Shown here: positions 16,002 through 24,015 of the stretch, one piece after another
Layout of the letters: the number at the start of each line of letters is the position of its first letter
How positions within the stretch are numbered: position 1 is the first letter of the stretch
NCBI RefSeq assembly: GCF_004801395.1
Contig: NZ_SSOA01000009.1
Location: forward strand, 1-64,000
DNA from: Gillisella terrae
GTDB taxonomy: Bacteria; Pseudomonadota; Alphaproteobacteria; Rhizobiales; Rhizobiaceae
Length of the DNA: 64,000 nucleotides
Direction: 5' to 3'
Translations under genes and position numbers: made by a program
The notes under the pieces: generated by a model
What the model saw: the letters and a program-made list of their open reading frames with translations, nothing else
What the model was told of the DNA's origin: nothing
The model's database searches: none

Positions 16002-16796
16002 CTATGCCGCCCGCTTTCCACCTGCGGCGGCGACAATGATCGCCACAAGAAAGACCGAGACGATGAAGATGCTGCCGGACATGGCATAAATAACCGGTGA
16101 TGCGCCGCCATTCATTTTGCCAAAAAGCACGACAGGCAGCGTGTTTTGCCGCCCGGCCAGATAAAATGCGCGGGTAAACTCATTCAGCGACAGCAGAAAT
16201 GAAAAGATGAAGGCGCTGATTAAGCCCGGACGGATCAAGGGCAAGGTCACATCGCGAAACTGCCGCCATTTGCTCGCCCCCAGATCTGCCGCCGCCATCA
16301 GATAAGCCGGGCGCACCGCAGAAAAACTGGTCAGAATGACAATGAAGGCAAAGGGCATGGCCCATAGCAAATGCCCCGCCACGATTGTCATGGCCGAAGC
16401 TTTAATCCCCATATGGCTGAACACTGTGGATAGCGCCAGCCCCTGAATGACGCCGGGCACAAACATCGGCAGGATCACGGTCATAAACCAGGTTGCGCGG
16501 GTTTTGTGCAGCTCGAAATAGGCAAGCGCAGCCAGAAGAGACAGCGATGTCGCCAATGACGCCGTGGCGATGGCAACCAGAAGCGATTCCTGCAAGGCGG
16601 AAATCAAGGCACGATCAGCGGGCAAGGCTTCATACCATTTCAACGTCATATCGCTCAAATTCGGCAGACCCGGCTGAAGTGCCGGATTGAAGGATGCGCC
16701 GAGCAGATAGAGCGGCGGGGCATAAATAACGATCAGCCCCAGAACGGTCAGCGACCAGATCAAGACGCGGTTTGAATGTCCTTCCAAGCTGCTCAT
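16002..16796 (-). CDS. ABC transporter permease, PotC type
   Basis: A 264-residue inner-membrane permease with about six hydrophobic helices and the ABC permease loop (AAADLGASKWRQFRDVTLPLI, about residues 168-188), where the EAA-like motif contacts the ATPase. It belongs to the spermidine/putrescine/thiamine/iron class 2 family. It is the last gene of the hydantoinase-transporter operon, and its start overlaps the end of the PotB-like gene by four bases. The partner genes are the permease at 16793, the binding protein at 17848 and the ATPase at 19062. Confidence 0.9.
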   Translation of the reverse strand: MSSLEGHSNRVLIWSLTVLGLIVIYAPPLYLLGASFNPALQPGLPNLSDMTLKWYEALPADRALISALQESLLVAIATASLATSLSLLAALAYFELHKTRATWFMTVILPMFVPGVIQGLALSTVFSHMGIKASAMTIVAGHLLWAMPFAFIVILTSFSAVRPAYLMAAADLGASKWRQFRDVTLPLIRPGLISAFIFSFLLSLNEFTRAFYLAGRQNTLPVVLFGKMNGGASPVIYAMSGSIFIVSVFLVAIIVAAAGGKRAA

Positions 16797-17662
16797 GCTG
16801 AACGATCCTCAAAAAGCGACGCAAGACCAAATAGCTTGTTACCAACCAGTACCATGCCGAAAATAACCGCCAGCATCACCGCCGAGATGGCAAAGGCCAT
16901 CGGATAATTGGCCACCCGCATCACATCATTGATCATGATGGTCACCACAGAGACGCCTGCGCCGCCAAGCATTTGCACTTCCGTGGATGAGCCGGCCACC
17001 ATGACAAAAACAAACAGAAAACCTGCAAACAGGCCAGAGCGCGTCAAAGGCAAAAGGATGGTGATCAAGATGTGCCAAAAGCCCGCGCCGAGATCCTGCG
17101 CTGCCGCCAGAATGGTGCGATCCACCCGTCGCATAGCCAGCAGCAGCGGAAAGGTGGCAAAGGGCAGATAAGAAGCCACCAGACCAACGATCACCGCAAA
17201 ATTGCTGAACAAAAACCAGTCCACCGGGGCATGGGTGATGCCCATGGTTTGCAGCCAGGTGTTGATCACCCCGGTGCGGCCCAGAACCAGCCGCCAGGAA
17301 AAGGCGCGGATCAAATAGGAGGTGAAAAAGGGAATGGTCATCAGCGCCAGCAAAATAATGCCGCCCCGGCGTCCCGCCAGAAACTGCACGGCATAGGCGG
17401 CTGGATAGGCCAGCAACAGACATATGCCCGCCGTCAGCAACGCTTTGGCCAAGGTGGAGACAATCACCGTCCAGCGCCCGTCTTTCAAAATACCAGCATA
17501 GCCGGCAAGGCTGAAATCAGGCTTGATCCAATAGGTGGACGGGTCCCAGGACCAGAAGCTCCACACCAAAATCACCATCAGCGGCAAAATGCCAAGCAGA
17601 ATGATAATTGAGAGTGGCGGCAGCAAAAGCTTTATTCCAGCCCCGCGAAATTCGCGCTTCAT
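16793..17662 (-). CDS. ABC transporter permease, PotB type
   Basis: A 289-residue permease with an N-terminal anchor helix, about six membrane segments and the EAA-type loop AAAQDLGAGFWHILITILLP at roughly 200-219. It is the PotB-like partner of the downstream PotC-like permease. A 185-base gap carrying palindromic repeats separates it from the binding-protein gene, unlike the tight junctions elsewhere in the operon, so expression of the two permeases may differ from that of the binding protein. Confidence 0.9.
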   Translation of the reverse strand: MKREFRGAGIKLLLPPLSIIILLGILPLMVILVWSFWSWDPSTYWIKPDFSLAGYAGILKDGRWTVIVSTLAKALLTAGICLLLAYPAAYAVQFLAGRRGGIILLALMTIPFFTSYLIRAFSWRLVLGRTGVINTWLQTMGITHAPVDWFLFSNFAVIVGLVASYLPFATFPLLLAMRRVDRTILAAAQDLGAGFWHILITILLPLTRSGLFAGFLFVFVMVAGSSTEVQMLGGAGVSVVTIMINDVMRVANYPMAFAISAVMLAVIFGMVLVGNKLFGLASLFEDRSA

Positions 17663-17700
17663 ACCAATTTTCCTTTGCAGCGCCGATGTTCCCTTTTAAA

Positions 17701-17801
17701 GTTTGTCAGGGAAAAGTGGAATCCGGTTTTCCCGAATAGACAAACGAAAACAAGAGAATTTAGAGTCTGTCTGGTTCCATTTGAACCTGACAGACTCTAA
17801 A
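17701..17801. repeat. Palindromic repeat inside the transporter operon (copy 1)
   Basis: Two adjacent inverted repeats. The first has arms GTTTGTC...GACAAAC with inner GGGAAAA/TTTTCCC (17701-17745). The second is the palindrome TTTAGAGTCTGTC to GACAGACTCTAAA with GGTTC/GAACC inside (17759-17801). A second, shorter copy is at 47634-47704. In this operon position it may stabilise or terminate the upstream mRNA after the binding-protein gene. Confidence 0.75.
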
Positions 17802-17847
17802 GGCATTGCGCGACGCAGAGCAGCGCAACGCTTGAAACAGGTGCCTA

Positions 17848-19026
17848 TCAGGCGTTACGCAGCTTCTGCCACCATTCTTCATAGAGCTGGAAGTTGTCGG
17901 GCCGCGCATTTTGCCAAAAGACCTTACCGGCAAATTTGGCCTTCACATGGTCGGCAAGTGCTGCCACGGCATCCGGCTTATATTCATCGGGATGGGCTTT
18001 GGCGTAAGCGAGGTTATTGTCTGTTGGAACCAGATAACCGCGCGCCTGCCCCAACTCGCAGCCATAAAAGCCGCCCAGCAGACCATTGACAAATTGATGG
18101 GCAATGTCTGTGACGCCGCGTTCGCCCGCGCCTTTGAGCAGCACAGTGTTGTTGGCCCAGCCTTCATATCCCTCGACCGGCGCGGCATAATCGACCTTCA
18201 AACCGCGCTTGCGACCTTCATACACAATCGGCTCCCAGCCGGTCATGGCGTCAACTTCTTCATTGGCCACCAATTGCACGCCCTGCTCCCAGCCATTCCA
18301 GAAGGTTCTGAACTGGCCATCCTTTTTGTGCTTGATCAGGAATTCCATCACTAGACCAAGCTCGGATTCACTCAGATTGCCTGGGTCCTTGATTGGCTTG
18401 TTTTCGGCCTCTTTCAGATAAATCGCGGCAAAAATCGCGCTATTGATCCAGGCATCTTCCATGGCCACGCGGCCTTTGAGCTTGGGATCAAAAATCACGC
18501 CATAGCTATCCACCTTGCCCAGCTTGTCGGGTCGATAAATGATCGAGTCGGCATTGACCACCGTTGGAATGCCATATTGCTTGCCATCCTGCTTCAGATA
18601 AGGAATGTCGCGCGCCCATTGCCAAAGGCTATCGTAATTGGCGATCTTGCTGACATCCCAAGGAATAATCACGCCCTGGCGGGCCAATTCCTTTTCGGCA
18701 CCGCCCTGAAAGCCACCAATGTCGAAAAGATCATTGGCGTTGCCAGCCGCAAGACGTGCAATAACCGGCCCAAGGTCATTGCCATTGTCGGTGAACTCGG
18801 GTGCCACGCCTGTCTGCTTGGTAAATTCGGCCCACTTGGCACCAATATCCAGCGTGCCCGTTCCCCAAAAGGCAATGGTCTTTGGATCGGCAGCAGATGC
18901 ACCTTTTAGAAAGCCGAGGCTGCCCGCAGCAGCCGCCAAAGAGCCAACGCCTGCCATTTTCAAAAGTCCGCGACGCTGAAGATTGCTCCAGCCTGCCGAA
19001 GATCCGTTCTGTATGCGTCCTGTCAT
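17848..19026 (-). CDS. Periplasmic substrate-binding protein of the PotABCD-like importer (Tat-exported)
   Basis: A 392-residue binding protein of the PotD class. The N-terminus carries a twin-arginine signal (LQRRGLLKMAGVGSLAAAAG, about 17-36) ending near GASAADP, so it is probably exported folded. The mature part has the two-lobed pattern: GTGTLDIGAKWAEF, GNANDLFDIGGFQGG, YGIPTVVNADSIIYRPDKLG, the EVDAMTGWEP hinge strand and YEEWWQKL at the end. PotD-type proteins bind polyamines and other small cations, but relatives bind many compounds, so the ligand is open. Its genes follow hydantoinase A/B in one operon, so the imported compound is probably their substrate or a precursor. Confidence 0.88.
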   Translation of the reverse strand: MTGRIQNGSSAGWSNLQRRGLLKMAGVGSLAAAAGSLGFLKGASAADPKTIAFWGTGTLDIGAKWAEFTKQTGVAPEFTDNGNDLGPVIARLAAGNANDLFDIGGFQGGAEKELARQGVIIPWDVSKIANYDSLWQWARDIPYLKQDGKQYGIPTVVNADSIIYRPDKLGKVDSYGVIFDPKLKGRVAMEDAWINSAIFAAIYLKEAENKPIKDPGNLSESELGLVMEFLIKHKKDGQFRTFWNGWEQGVQLVANEEVDAMTGWEPIVYEGRKRGLKVDYAAPVEGYEGWANNTVLLKGAGERGVTDIAHQFVNGLLGGFYGCELGQARGYLVPTDNNLAYAKAHPDEYKPDAVAALADHVKAKFAGKVFWQNARPDNFQLYEEWWQKLRNA

Positions 19027-19061
19027 TATCTTCCCCTTTTTTTATAGACTTAACTCGTTCT

Positions 19062-20120
19062 TTAAGCTGCCGTCAGCAAAGCGGCCTTTGGCTTCAGTGT
19101 CACAACCACATTCTCGCCCACATTCAGCAATGGCCCTCCCGCATCCAGCGCCATCACCAAAGTTTGCCCGTCAGCAAAGGCCAGTTTCACATCCCGATAG
19201 AGGCCGCGAAACATGGTCTCGACCACTTTCAGCCGCAGCCGATCGCCATCCGTATCGCCTTCACCCAAAACAATACGGTCAGATCGAATTACCACGAGGC
19301 TTGTTGCGGAATCATGAAGCGCGCCTTGCACGGGTACACGCTGGCCGCAGATAACAGCCACAACACCGCCGCCAACCTCTTCCAACCGTTCAGGCTTAAC
19401 CTGATTTTCCATACCGACAAACCGCGCCACAAAGGCGTTGGCAGGCGATTGAAAAAACTGCTCCGGTCGGTCCAATTGTTCGATTTTGCCTTTGTGCATA
19501 ATCGCCATGCGGTCAGACAGACTTAAAGCTTCATCCTGATTGTGGGTGACGAGAACAAAGGTCGCGCCGGTGCGCTTGTGCAAGCGGCCAAATTCATCGC
19601 GCATCTGCTGACGCAGGCGTTCATCCAGTCCGGTGAGCGGCTCATCCAGCAGAAGAATGCCAGGCTCCATCACCAGCGCGCGGGCCAAGGCGACCCGTTG
19701 CCGCTGACCGCCTGACAATAAATTCACGTTGCGCTCCTCAAACCCGCTTAATTCCACCAGTTCGAGAATATTCCCGACTTTCCTGGCACGCTCCCCGCCC
19801 GACAGGCCACGCAATCTTAAGCCGTATTCGATGTTTTGCGCAACCGTCATATGGGGAAACAGCCCCAAGGACTGGAAGACTGTATTAACGGGACGTTTAT
19901 TGGCCGAGATATCAACCACATCGCGCCCATCAAACAGGATTTCTCCCGAACTTGGGCGCTCAAAGCCACCAATCATTTTCAAAAGCGTGCTTTTGCCACT
20001 GCCTGACGAACCAAGGAGCGTAAAAAACTCACCAGCCCTGATCTCAAGCGATAGGTCGTCCACCGCTCGAACAGGCCCGTAGGCGCGCGTGACATTGTTG
20101 ATCCCGATTGATATAGCCAT
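19062..20120 (-). CDS. ABC transporter ATP-binding protein, PotA type
   Basis: A 352-residue ATPase. The Walker A motif is GSSGSGKST (about 36-44), the signature LSGGQRQRVALARAL near 135-149 and Walker B ILLLDEPLTGLD near 155-166, with the switch histidine in LVTHNQDEAL. The last 110 residues (QVKPERLEEVGGG onward) form a TOBE-type regulatory domain as in PotA. It starts just after hydantoinase A ends (the A of its ATG is two bases before the hydantoinase stop region), so translation is coupled. It energises the two permeases downstream. Confidence 0.92.
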   Translation of the reverse strand: MAISIGINNVTRAYGPVRAVDDLSLEIRAGEFFTLLGSSGSGKSTLLKMIGGFERPSSGEILFDGRDVVDISANKRPVNTVFQSLGLFPHMTVAQNIEYGLRLRGLSGGERARKVGNILELVELSGFEERNVNLLSGGQRQRVALARALVMEPGILLLDEPLTGLDERLRQQMRDEFGRLHKRTGATFVLVTHNQDEALSLSDRMAIMHKGKIEQLDRPEQFFQSPANAFVARFVGMENQVKPERLEEVGGGVVAVICGQRVPVQGALHDSATSLVVIRSDRIVLGEGDTDGDRLRLKVVETMFRGLYRDVKLAFADGQTLVMALDAGGPLLNVGENVVVTLKPKAALLTAA

Positions 20121-20121
20121 A

Positions 20122-22185
20122 TCAGATTGCCAGCGCCTCCTGCTCTCGAATAACCAGTATGCCTGTATCCGTCACGGTCACGGTCTGCCCAGAAAGAACC
20201 AGAGTTGTCGCGGTTGTTTCTTCAATCAACAGAGGCCCAGCCATAGTTTCGTTGAGCGGCAATTTTGCCCGATCATACACAGAACATGACTGCCATCCAC
20301 CATGATGACCAAAATAAACAGATCTCTCACCCGTTCTTGACGCGGCTTCGCTCAAACCCTCCGCCTTTATCTTGGAAAGAGAAATTGTTTTGCCCTTTAG
20401 CACGGCTTCAAGATGCAGCGTGGTCAATTCGATTTCAGCATTCGCCAAACGGAAAGAATAGGCCCGCTCATGCACATCGTGGAAACTCTGGCGGAAGTCT
20501 TCAATGGTAAAGCCATCGGCAAATTGGGCAAAAACCCCGTGCTCCTGGCCTTTGTAACGCGCTTCGATCTGGTAATTGAAGCGAATATCGGCATTTGAGC
20601 CCGCTGCGAAATAAGCGATAGCCTCTTGTTCCATCTGTGCAAATCGCGCTTTGGCCTTTAAGAGCGCATCGCCTTGCAATTGCGAAAACCATGTTTCGCG
20701 AAAATCCGCACGCGGCTCTGCCGCCAACATGCCCCAGGCTGAAAAAATTCCCGGATGGGGAGGAACAATGATTGATTTGGCCTGAAGCTCGCGACCCAGA
20801 CTGCTGGCCATGGCAGGACCGGCCCCACCGCTGATCAGCAGGGAAACATCCCGCGGATCATGACCGCGCTGCACCGTCACCAGCTTCAATGCATTGATCA
20901 TGGTGGCGTGCGCTATATCAACAATGGCCTGCGCTGCATCTTCAATCGACAGGTTCAAAGGCTTGGCAATCGTCGCAATTGCGGCTGCGGCCTTATCCTT
21001 TTGCAGCACCATCGTGCCACCCGCAAAGGTTGCGGGGTCAAAAATGCCAAGGGTCAGCAGAGCATCCGACAAGGTCGGCTTTGTACCACCGCGACCATAA
21101 CAGGCAGGCCCCGGATTGGACCCCGCACTTTCCGGCCCGACCCGCAACGCGCCGCGCTCGTCCAGCCAGGCAATGGAGCCGCCGCCTGCGCCAATTTCGA
21201 CAATATCGACCACCGGAACCTGCACCGGATAGCCGGGTTCGATGCGCGTGTGTTCCAGCTTGTACTCGGCATTCAATGTCGGTCTGTTGCCATGGATAAG
21301 CGAACATTTTGCGGTGGTGCCGCCAACGTCGAGAGACAGAATTTCACTTTCGCCCAGTTCCGCACCAATGCGGGCAGCACCGGCCACGCCGCCAGCAGGT
21401 CCGGACTCGACCATTGTGAGCGGGCTTTTCGTCACATGATCAAAGGAGGAAATACCGCCATTGGACTGCATGGCATAATAGGGGCAGGTCAGATTGCGCC
21501 GGGTCAGCGAATCCTCCAGCCGCTCGAAATAATGCTGGATAATCGGCTGCACATAGGCATTCAGAACGGTGGTATTGCTGCGCTCATATTCGCGCCACTG
21601 ACGCGACACCTGATGGCTGGTGCAAATGGTGGCAAATGGCAGCGCATCGGCCAAAATATCGGCGCAGGTTGCCTCATGCTCTGGATTGGCATAGCTGTGC
21701 AGAAACAGAATGGCGATGGCATCGACATCTTCCGCCTCAAGGGCGCGGATGATCGGGCGCAAATCGCATAATTCCAGCGGCTGCACCACACGCCCGGATG
21801 CATCCACCCGTTCACGCACCTCAAAACGCAAATGGCGCGGCACAAAAGGCTCAGGGCTGTGGAATTGAAGATTATAGAGATCAGGGCGATTGCCGCGACC
21901 AATCTCCAGCACATCGCGAAAACCGGCAGTGGTGATCAGCGCCGTCTTCGCCCCCTTGCGCTCGGTAATGGCATTGATAACGGTTGTGCCGCCATGAGCA
22001 AAGAACGTCACGTCACGAACCCGCAAACCGTCCTTCTTCTCGCTCATGTCAATGGCAGAAAGAACACCCTCGGACTGATCATCAACCGTGGTCAGGCTTT
22101 TGGCGGTAAACACCTCTCCGGTGCGCTCGTCGTAACCCACGAGGTCTGTAAAGGTACCGCCGACATCTGTTGCCAAACGAATCAT
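20122..22185 (-). CDS. Hydantoinase/oxoprolinase subunit A (HyuA, ATPase-type)
   Basis: A 687-residue protein of the ATP-dependent hydantoinase/5-oxoprolinase/acetophenone carboxylase family. An actin-like ATPase core is marked by RLATDVGGTFTDLVGYD at the start, FAHGGTTVINAITERKGA, DVGGTTAKCSLI near 290, EIGAGGGSIAW and RGHDPRDVSLLISGGAGP. With subunit B it would phosphorylate and hydrolyse a cyclic amide, hydantoin or lactam, or carboxylate a ketone; the family includes N-methylhydantoinase, caprolactamase, N-methylpyrrolidone hydrolase and acetone carboxylase. The exact substrate is not readable. The ATG overlaps the hyuB stop codon (ATGA), so the two are coupled, as usual for a heteromer. 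Confidence 0.9.
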   Translation of the reverse strand: MIRLATDVGGTFTDLVGYDERTGEVFTAKSLTTVDDQSEGVLSAIDMSEKKDGLRVRDVTFFAHGGTTVINAITERKGAKTALITTAGFRDVLEIGRGNRPDLYNLQFHSPEPFVPRHLRFEVRERVDASGRVVQPLELCDLRPIIRALEAEDVDAIAILFLHSYANPEHEATCADILADALPFATICTSHQVSRQWREYERSNTTVLNAYVQPIIQHYFERLEDSLTRRNLTCPYYAMQSNGGISSFDHVTKSPLTMVESGPAGGVAGAARIGAELGESEILSLDVGGTTAKCSLIHGNRPTLNAEYKLEHTRIEPGYPVQVPVVDIVEIGAGGGSIAWLDERGALRVGPESAGSNPGPACYGRGGTKPTLSDALLTLGIFDPATFAGGTMVLQKDKAAAAIATIAKPLNLSIEDAAQAIVDIAHATMINALKLVTVQRGHDPRDVSLLISGGAGPAMASSLGRELQAKSIIVPPHPGIFSAWGMLAAEPRADFRETWFSQLQGDALLKAKARFAQMEQEAIAYFAAGSNADIRFNYQIEARYKGQEHGVFAQFADGFTIEDFRQSFHDVHERAYSFRLANAEIELTTLHLEAVLKGKTISLSKIKAEGLSEAASRTGERSVYFGHHGGWQSCSVYDRAKLPLNETMAGPLLIEETTATTLVLSGQTVTVTDTGILVIREQEALAI

Positions 22186-23873
22186 TGCGCATTCCTCCCT
22201 TTAAAACCGTAGAGCGCGCAAGCGATGTCCTCGCTCACAAACCCGTTTTTAATATCCGCAGCAACCAATTCCGGTTCGCGCTCCATAGGATCGCCCCAGC
22301 CCCCGCCACCGCCGGTGATGATCCGCACCACATCACCTTCATTGAGCGAGATATGGGCAGAGCGCCCGTGATGATGGGTTTCGCCATCAGCCGCCACAAC
22401 CTGAAGGCCATTGGCCGACCCATTCTGCCCATCCTCCATGCCCCAAGGCATGGTTTTGGTGCGACCAAAGCTGCAATAAGCCGAGGTCTTGCCAGACAGT
22501 ATCTGATACTCACGGACAATGCCGTAACCGCCACGGCGACGACCGGCACCCACCCCGCCTTCCGTGTTGAAGCCGTAGCGCTTGACCAACAGCGGAAAGC
22601 GCGCCTCCATCACTTCAACCGAATAATTATAGGTATCGCCATCGGTGAGTGCGATCAGCGCGTTGGCACCATCGCGATCGTGGCTGGCACCCCAGCCACC
22701 GTGTTGCGGCTCGATATGAATAAAGGGCGCACCACTCTGGTCTTCACCGGCAATATAGACCACGCAAAGGCTGGAGTAGGAGCCTGCCGAAAAACGCTCC
22801 GGCACCAGCGGTGCAAGCGCCTTCCAAACCAGTTCAGAGGCATGGACAGAACCCTCATAATACCAGCCCGTTGGTGCTGGCTTTTCCGCCGTAAACACTG
22901 TTCCTGCCGGTGCCACAACGGTCAGCGGGCGAAACCAGCCCTCGTTAGAAGGTGTTTGCGGCCCAACAAGCGCTTTCAATATGGTCCGCACCGCTGATTC
23001 CAGCGCACCACGGGCGCAATTGATCGGCCCGGCCACGGCGGGCGGGCATCCGGTAAAATCGGCCGTGATGGTGTCTCCGGCAATGGTCACGGCAACCTGC
23101 ACGGAAATCGGCGCATCTGACACCCCATCACCATCAATCGTGTCGGTGGCATGATAGGTACCATCTGGCAAGGCTGCGATGGCGGCACGGCTCATGCGTT
23201 CGCTGACGCTCAAAAGATGCTCGAAACTGGCAAAGACGGTGGAAAATCCGTATTTCTGCGCCATTTCGCCAACGCGGCGGGCCGCCACCCGCACCGTGGC
23301 AATCTGCGCCGTCAAATCGCCCATTGCCACATCCGGCATACGAACATTTTCCAAAATAACGTGCAGAATGTCATCGGCCAGCACATCATTGCGTACGATC
23401 TTCACGCCCGGCAGCCGCAGCCCCTCTTGAAACACAGAGGTGGCATTGGGGGCAAGACTGCCCGGCACAGAGCCACCCACATCCAGATAATGGGCAACAT
23501 TGATGGCATAGGCCAGAATTTGCCCATCCACAAAGATCGGTTTGACGATGGCAAAGTCACAGGCGTGGGTGCCACCTGCATAGGGGTCGTTGGTCAGAAG
23601 CACATCGCCATCGGCAAGCTTATCGGCAAAACGGGCAATCAGCGACTTCACCTGGCGGCCAAATGTGCCGGTAAACAGGGTGATACCATTCATCTGGGCC
23701 ACGAGTTCGCCGTCGGCGGTCAAAAGGCCACAAGCAAAGTCAAGAACCTCATAAATGACCGGGCTCATGCTGGTGCGCGCCATGACGATGCCCATCTCGT
23801 CGACGATTGCGATCAGCTTTCCCTCGATGATCTCCTGTGTCACCGGGTCAAAATGGCGTTCACCCATCTGCAT
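22182..23873 (-). CDS. Hydantoinase/oxoprolinase subunit B (HyuB)
   Basis: A 563-residue hydantoinase B family protein. Conserved parts are DPVTQEIIEGKLIAIVDEMG near the start, SPVIYEVLDFACGLL, LLTNDPYAGGTHACDFAIV, HYLDVGGSVPGS, PINCARGALESAVRTILKAL and the glycine-rich TGGGGGGWGDPMEREPELV near the end. It is the catalytic partner of the A subunit. It is the first gene of the operon, and a perfect 15-base inverted repeat lies 66-105 bases before it. The start is uncertain: ATG 23873 (used here, with GGGATGAG upstream), ATG 23867 or an upstream TTG at 23894. Like subunit A, it could serve amide hydrolysis or carboxylation. Confidence 0.9.
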   Translation of the reverse strand: MQMGERHFDPVTQEIIEGKLIAIVDEMGIVMARTSMSPVIYEVLDFACGLLTADGELVAQMNGITLFTGTFGRQVKSLIARFADKLADGDVLLTNDPYAGGTHACDFAIVKPIFVDGQILAYAINVAHYLDVGGSVPGSLAPNATSVFQEGLRLPGVKIVRNDVLADDILHVILENVRMPDVAMGDLTAQIATVRVAARRVGEMAQKYGFSTVFASFEHLLSVSERMSRAAIAALPDGTYHATDTIDGDGVSDAPISVQVAVTIAGDTITADFTGCPPAVAGPINCARGALESAVRTILKALVGPQTPSNEGWFRPLTVVAPAGTVFTAEKPAPTGWYYEGSVHASELVWKALAPLVPERFSAGSYSSLCVVYIAGEDQSGAPFIHIEPQHGGWGASHDRDGANALIALTDGDTYNYSVEVMEARFPLLVKRYGFNTEGGVGAGRRRGGYGIVREYQILSGKTSAYCSFGRTKTMPWGMEDGQNGSANGLQVVAADGETHHHGRSAHISLNEGDVVRIITGGGGGWGDPMEREPELVAADIKNGFVSEDIACALYGFKGRNAQ

Positions 23874-23938
23874 GATATTCTCATCCCAATTCAATCATTG
23901 GGAGCAGAGTAACGCCAAACCAACCTCACACAAGCCTG

Positions 23939-23978
23939 CCATATGGGTAGGGTCGCGCACCACACCCTACCCATATGG
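23939..23978. promoter_or_regulatory. Perfect 15-base inverted repeat before hyuB
   Basis: Arms CCATATGGGTAGGGT and ACCCTACCCATATGG are separated by 10 bases. The element lies between the LuxR-type regulator's stop and hyuB, both on the minus strand. No U-run follows, so an operator for the adjacent regulator is more likely than a terminator; a role as a hairpin ending the regulator transcript remains possible. Confidence 0.55.
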
Positions 23979-24015
23979 GTGGTTGCAAGGGCAACAGCGC
24001 CGCCACATCCTTTGG

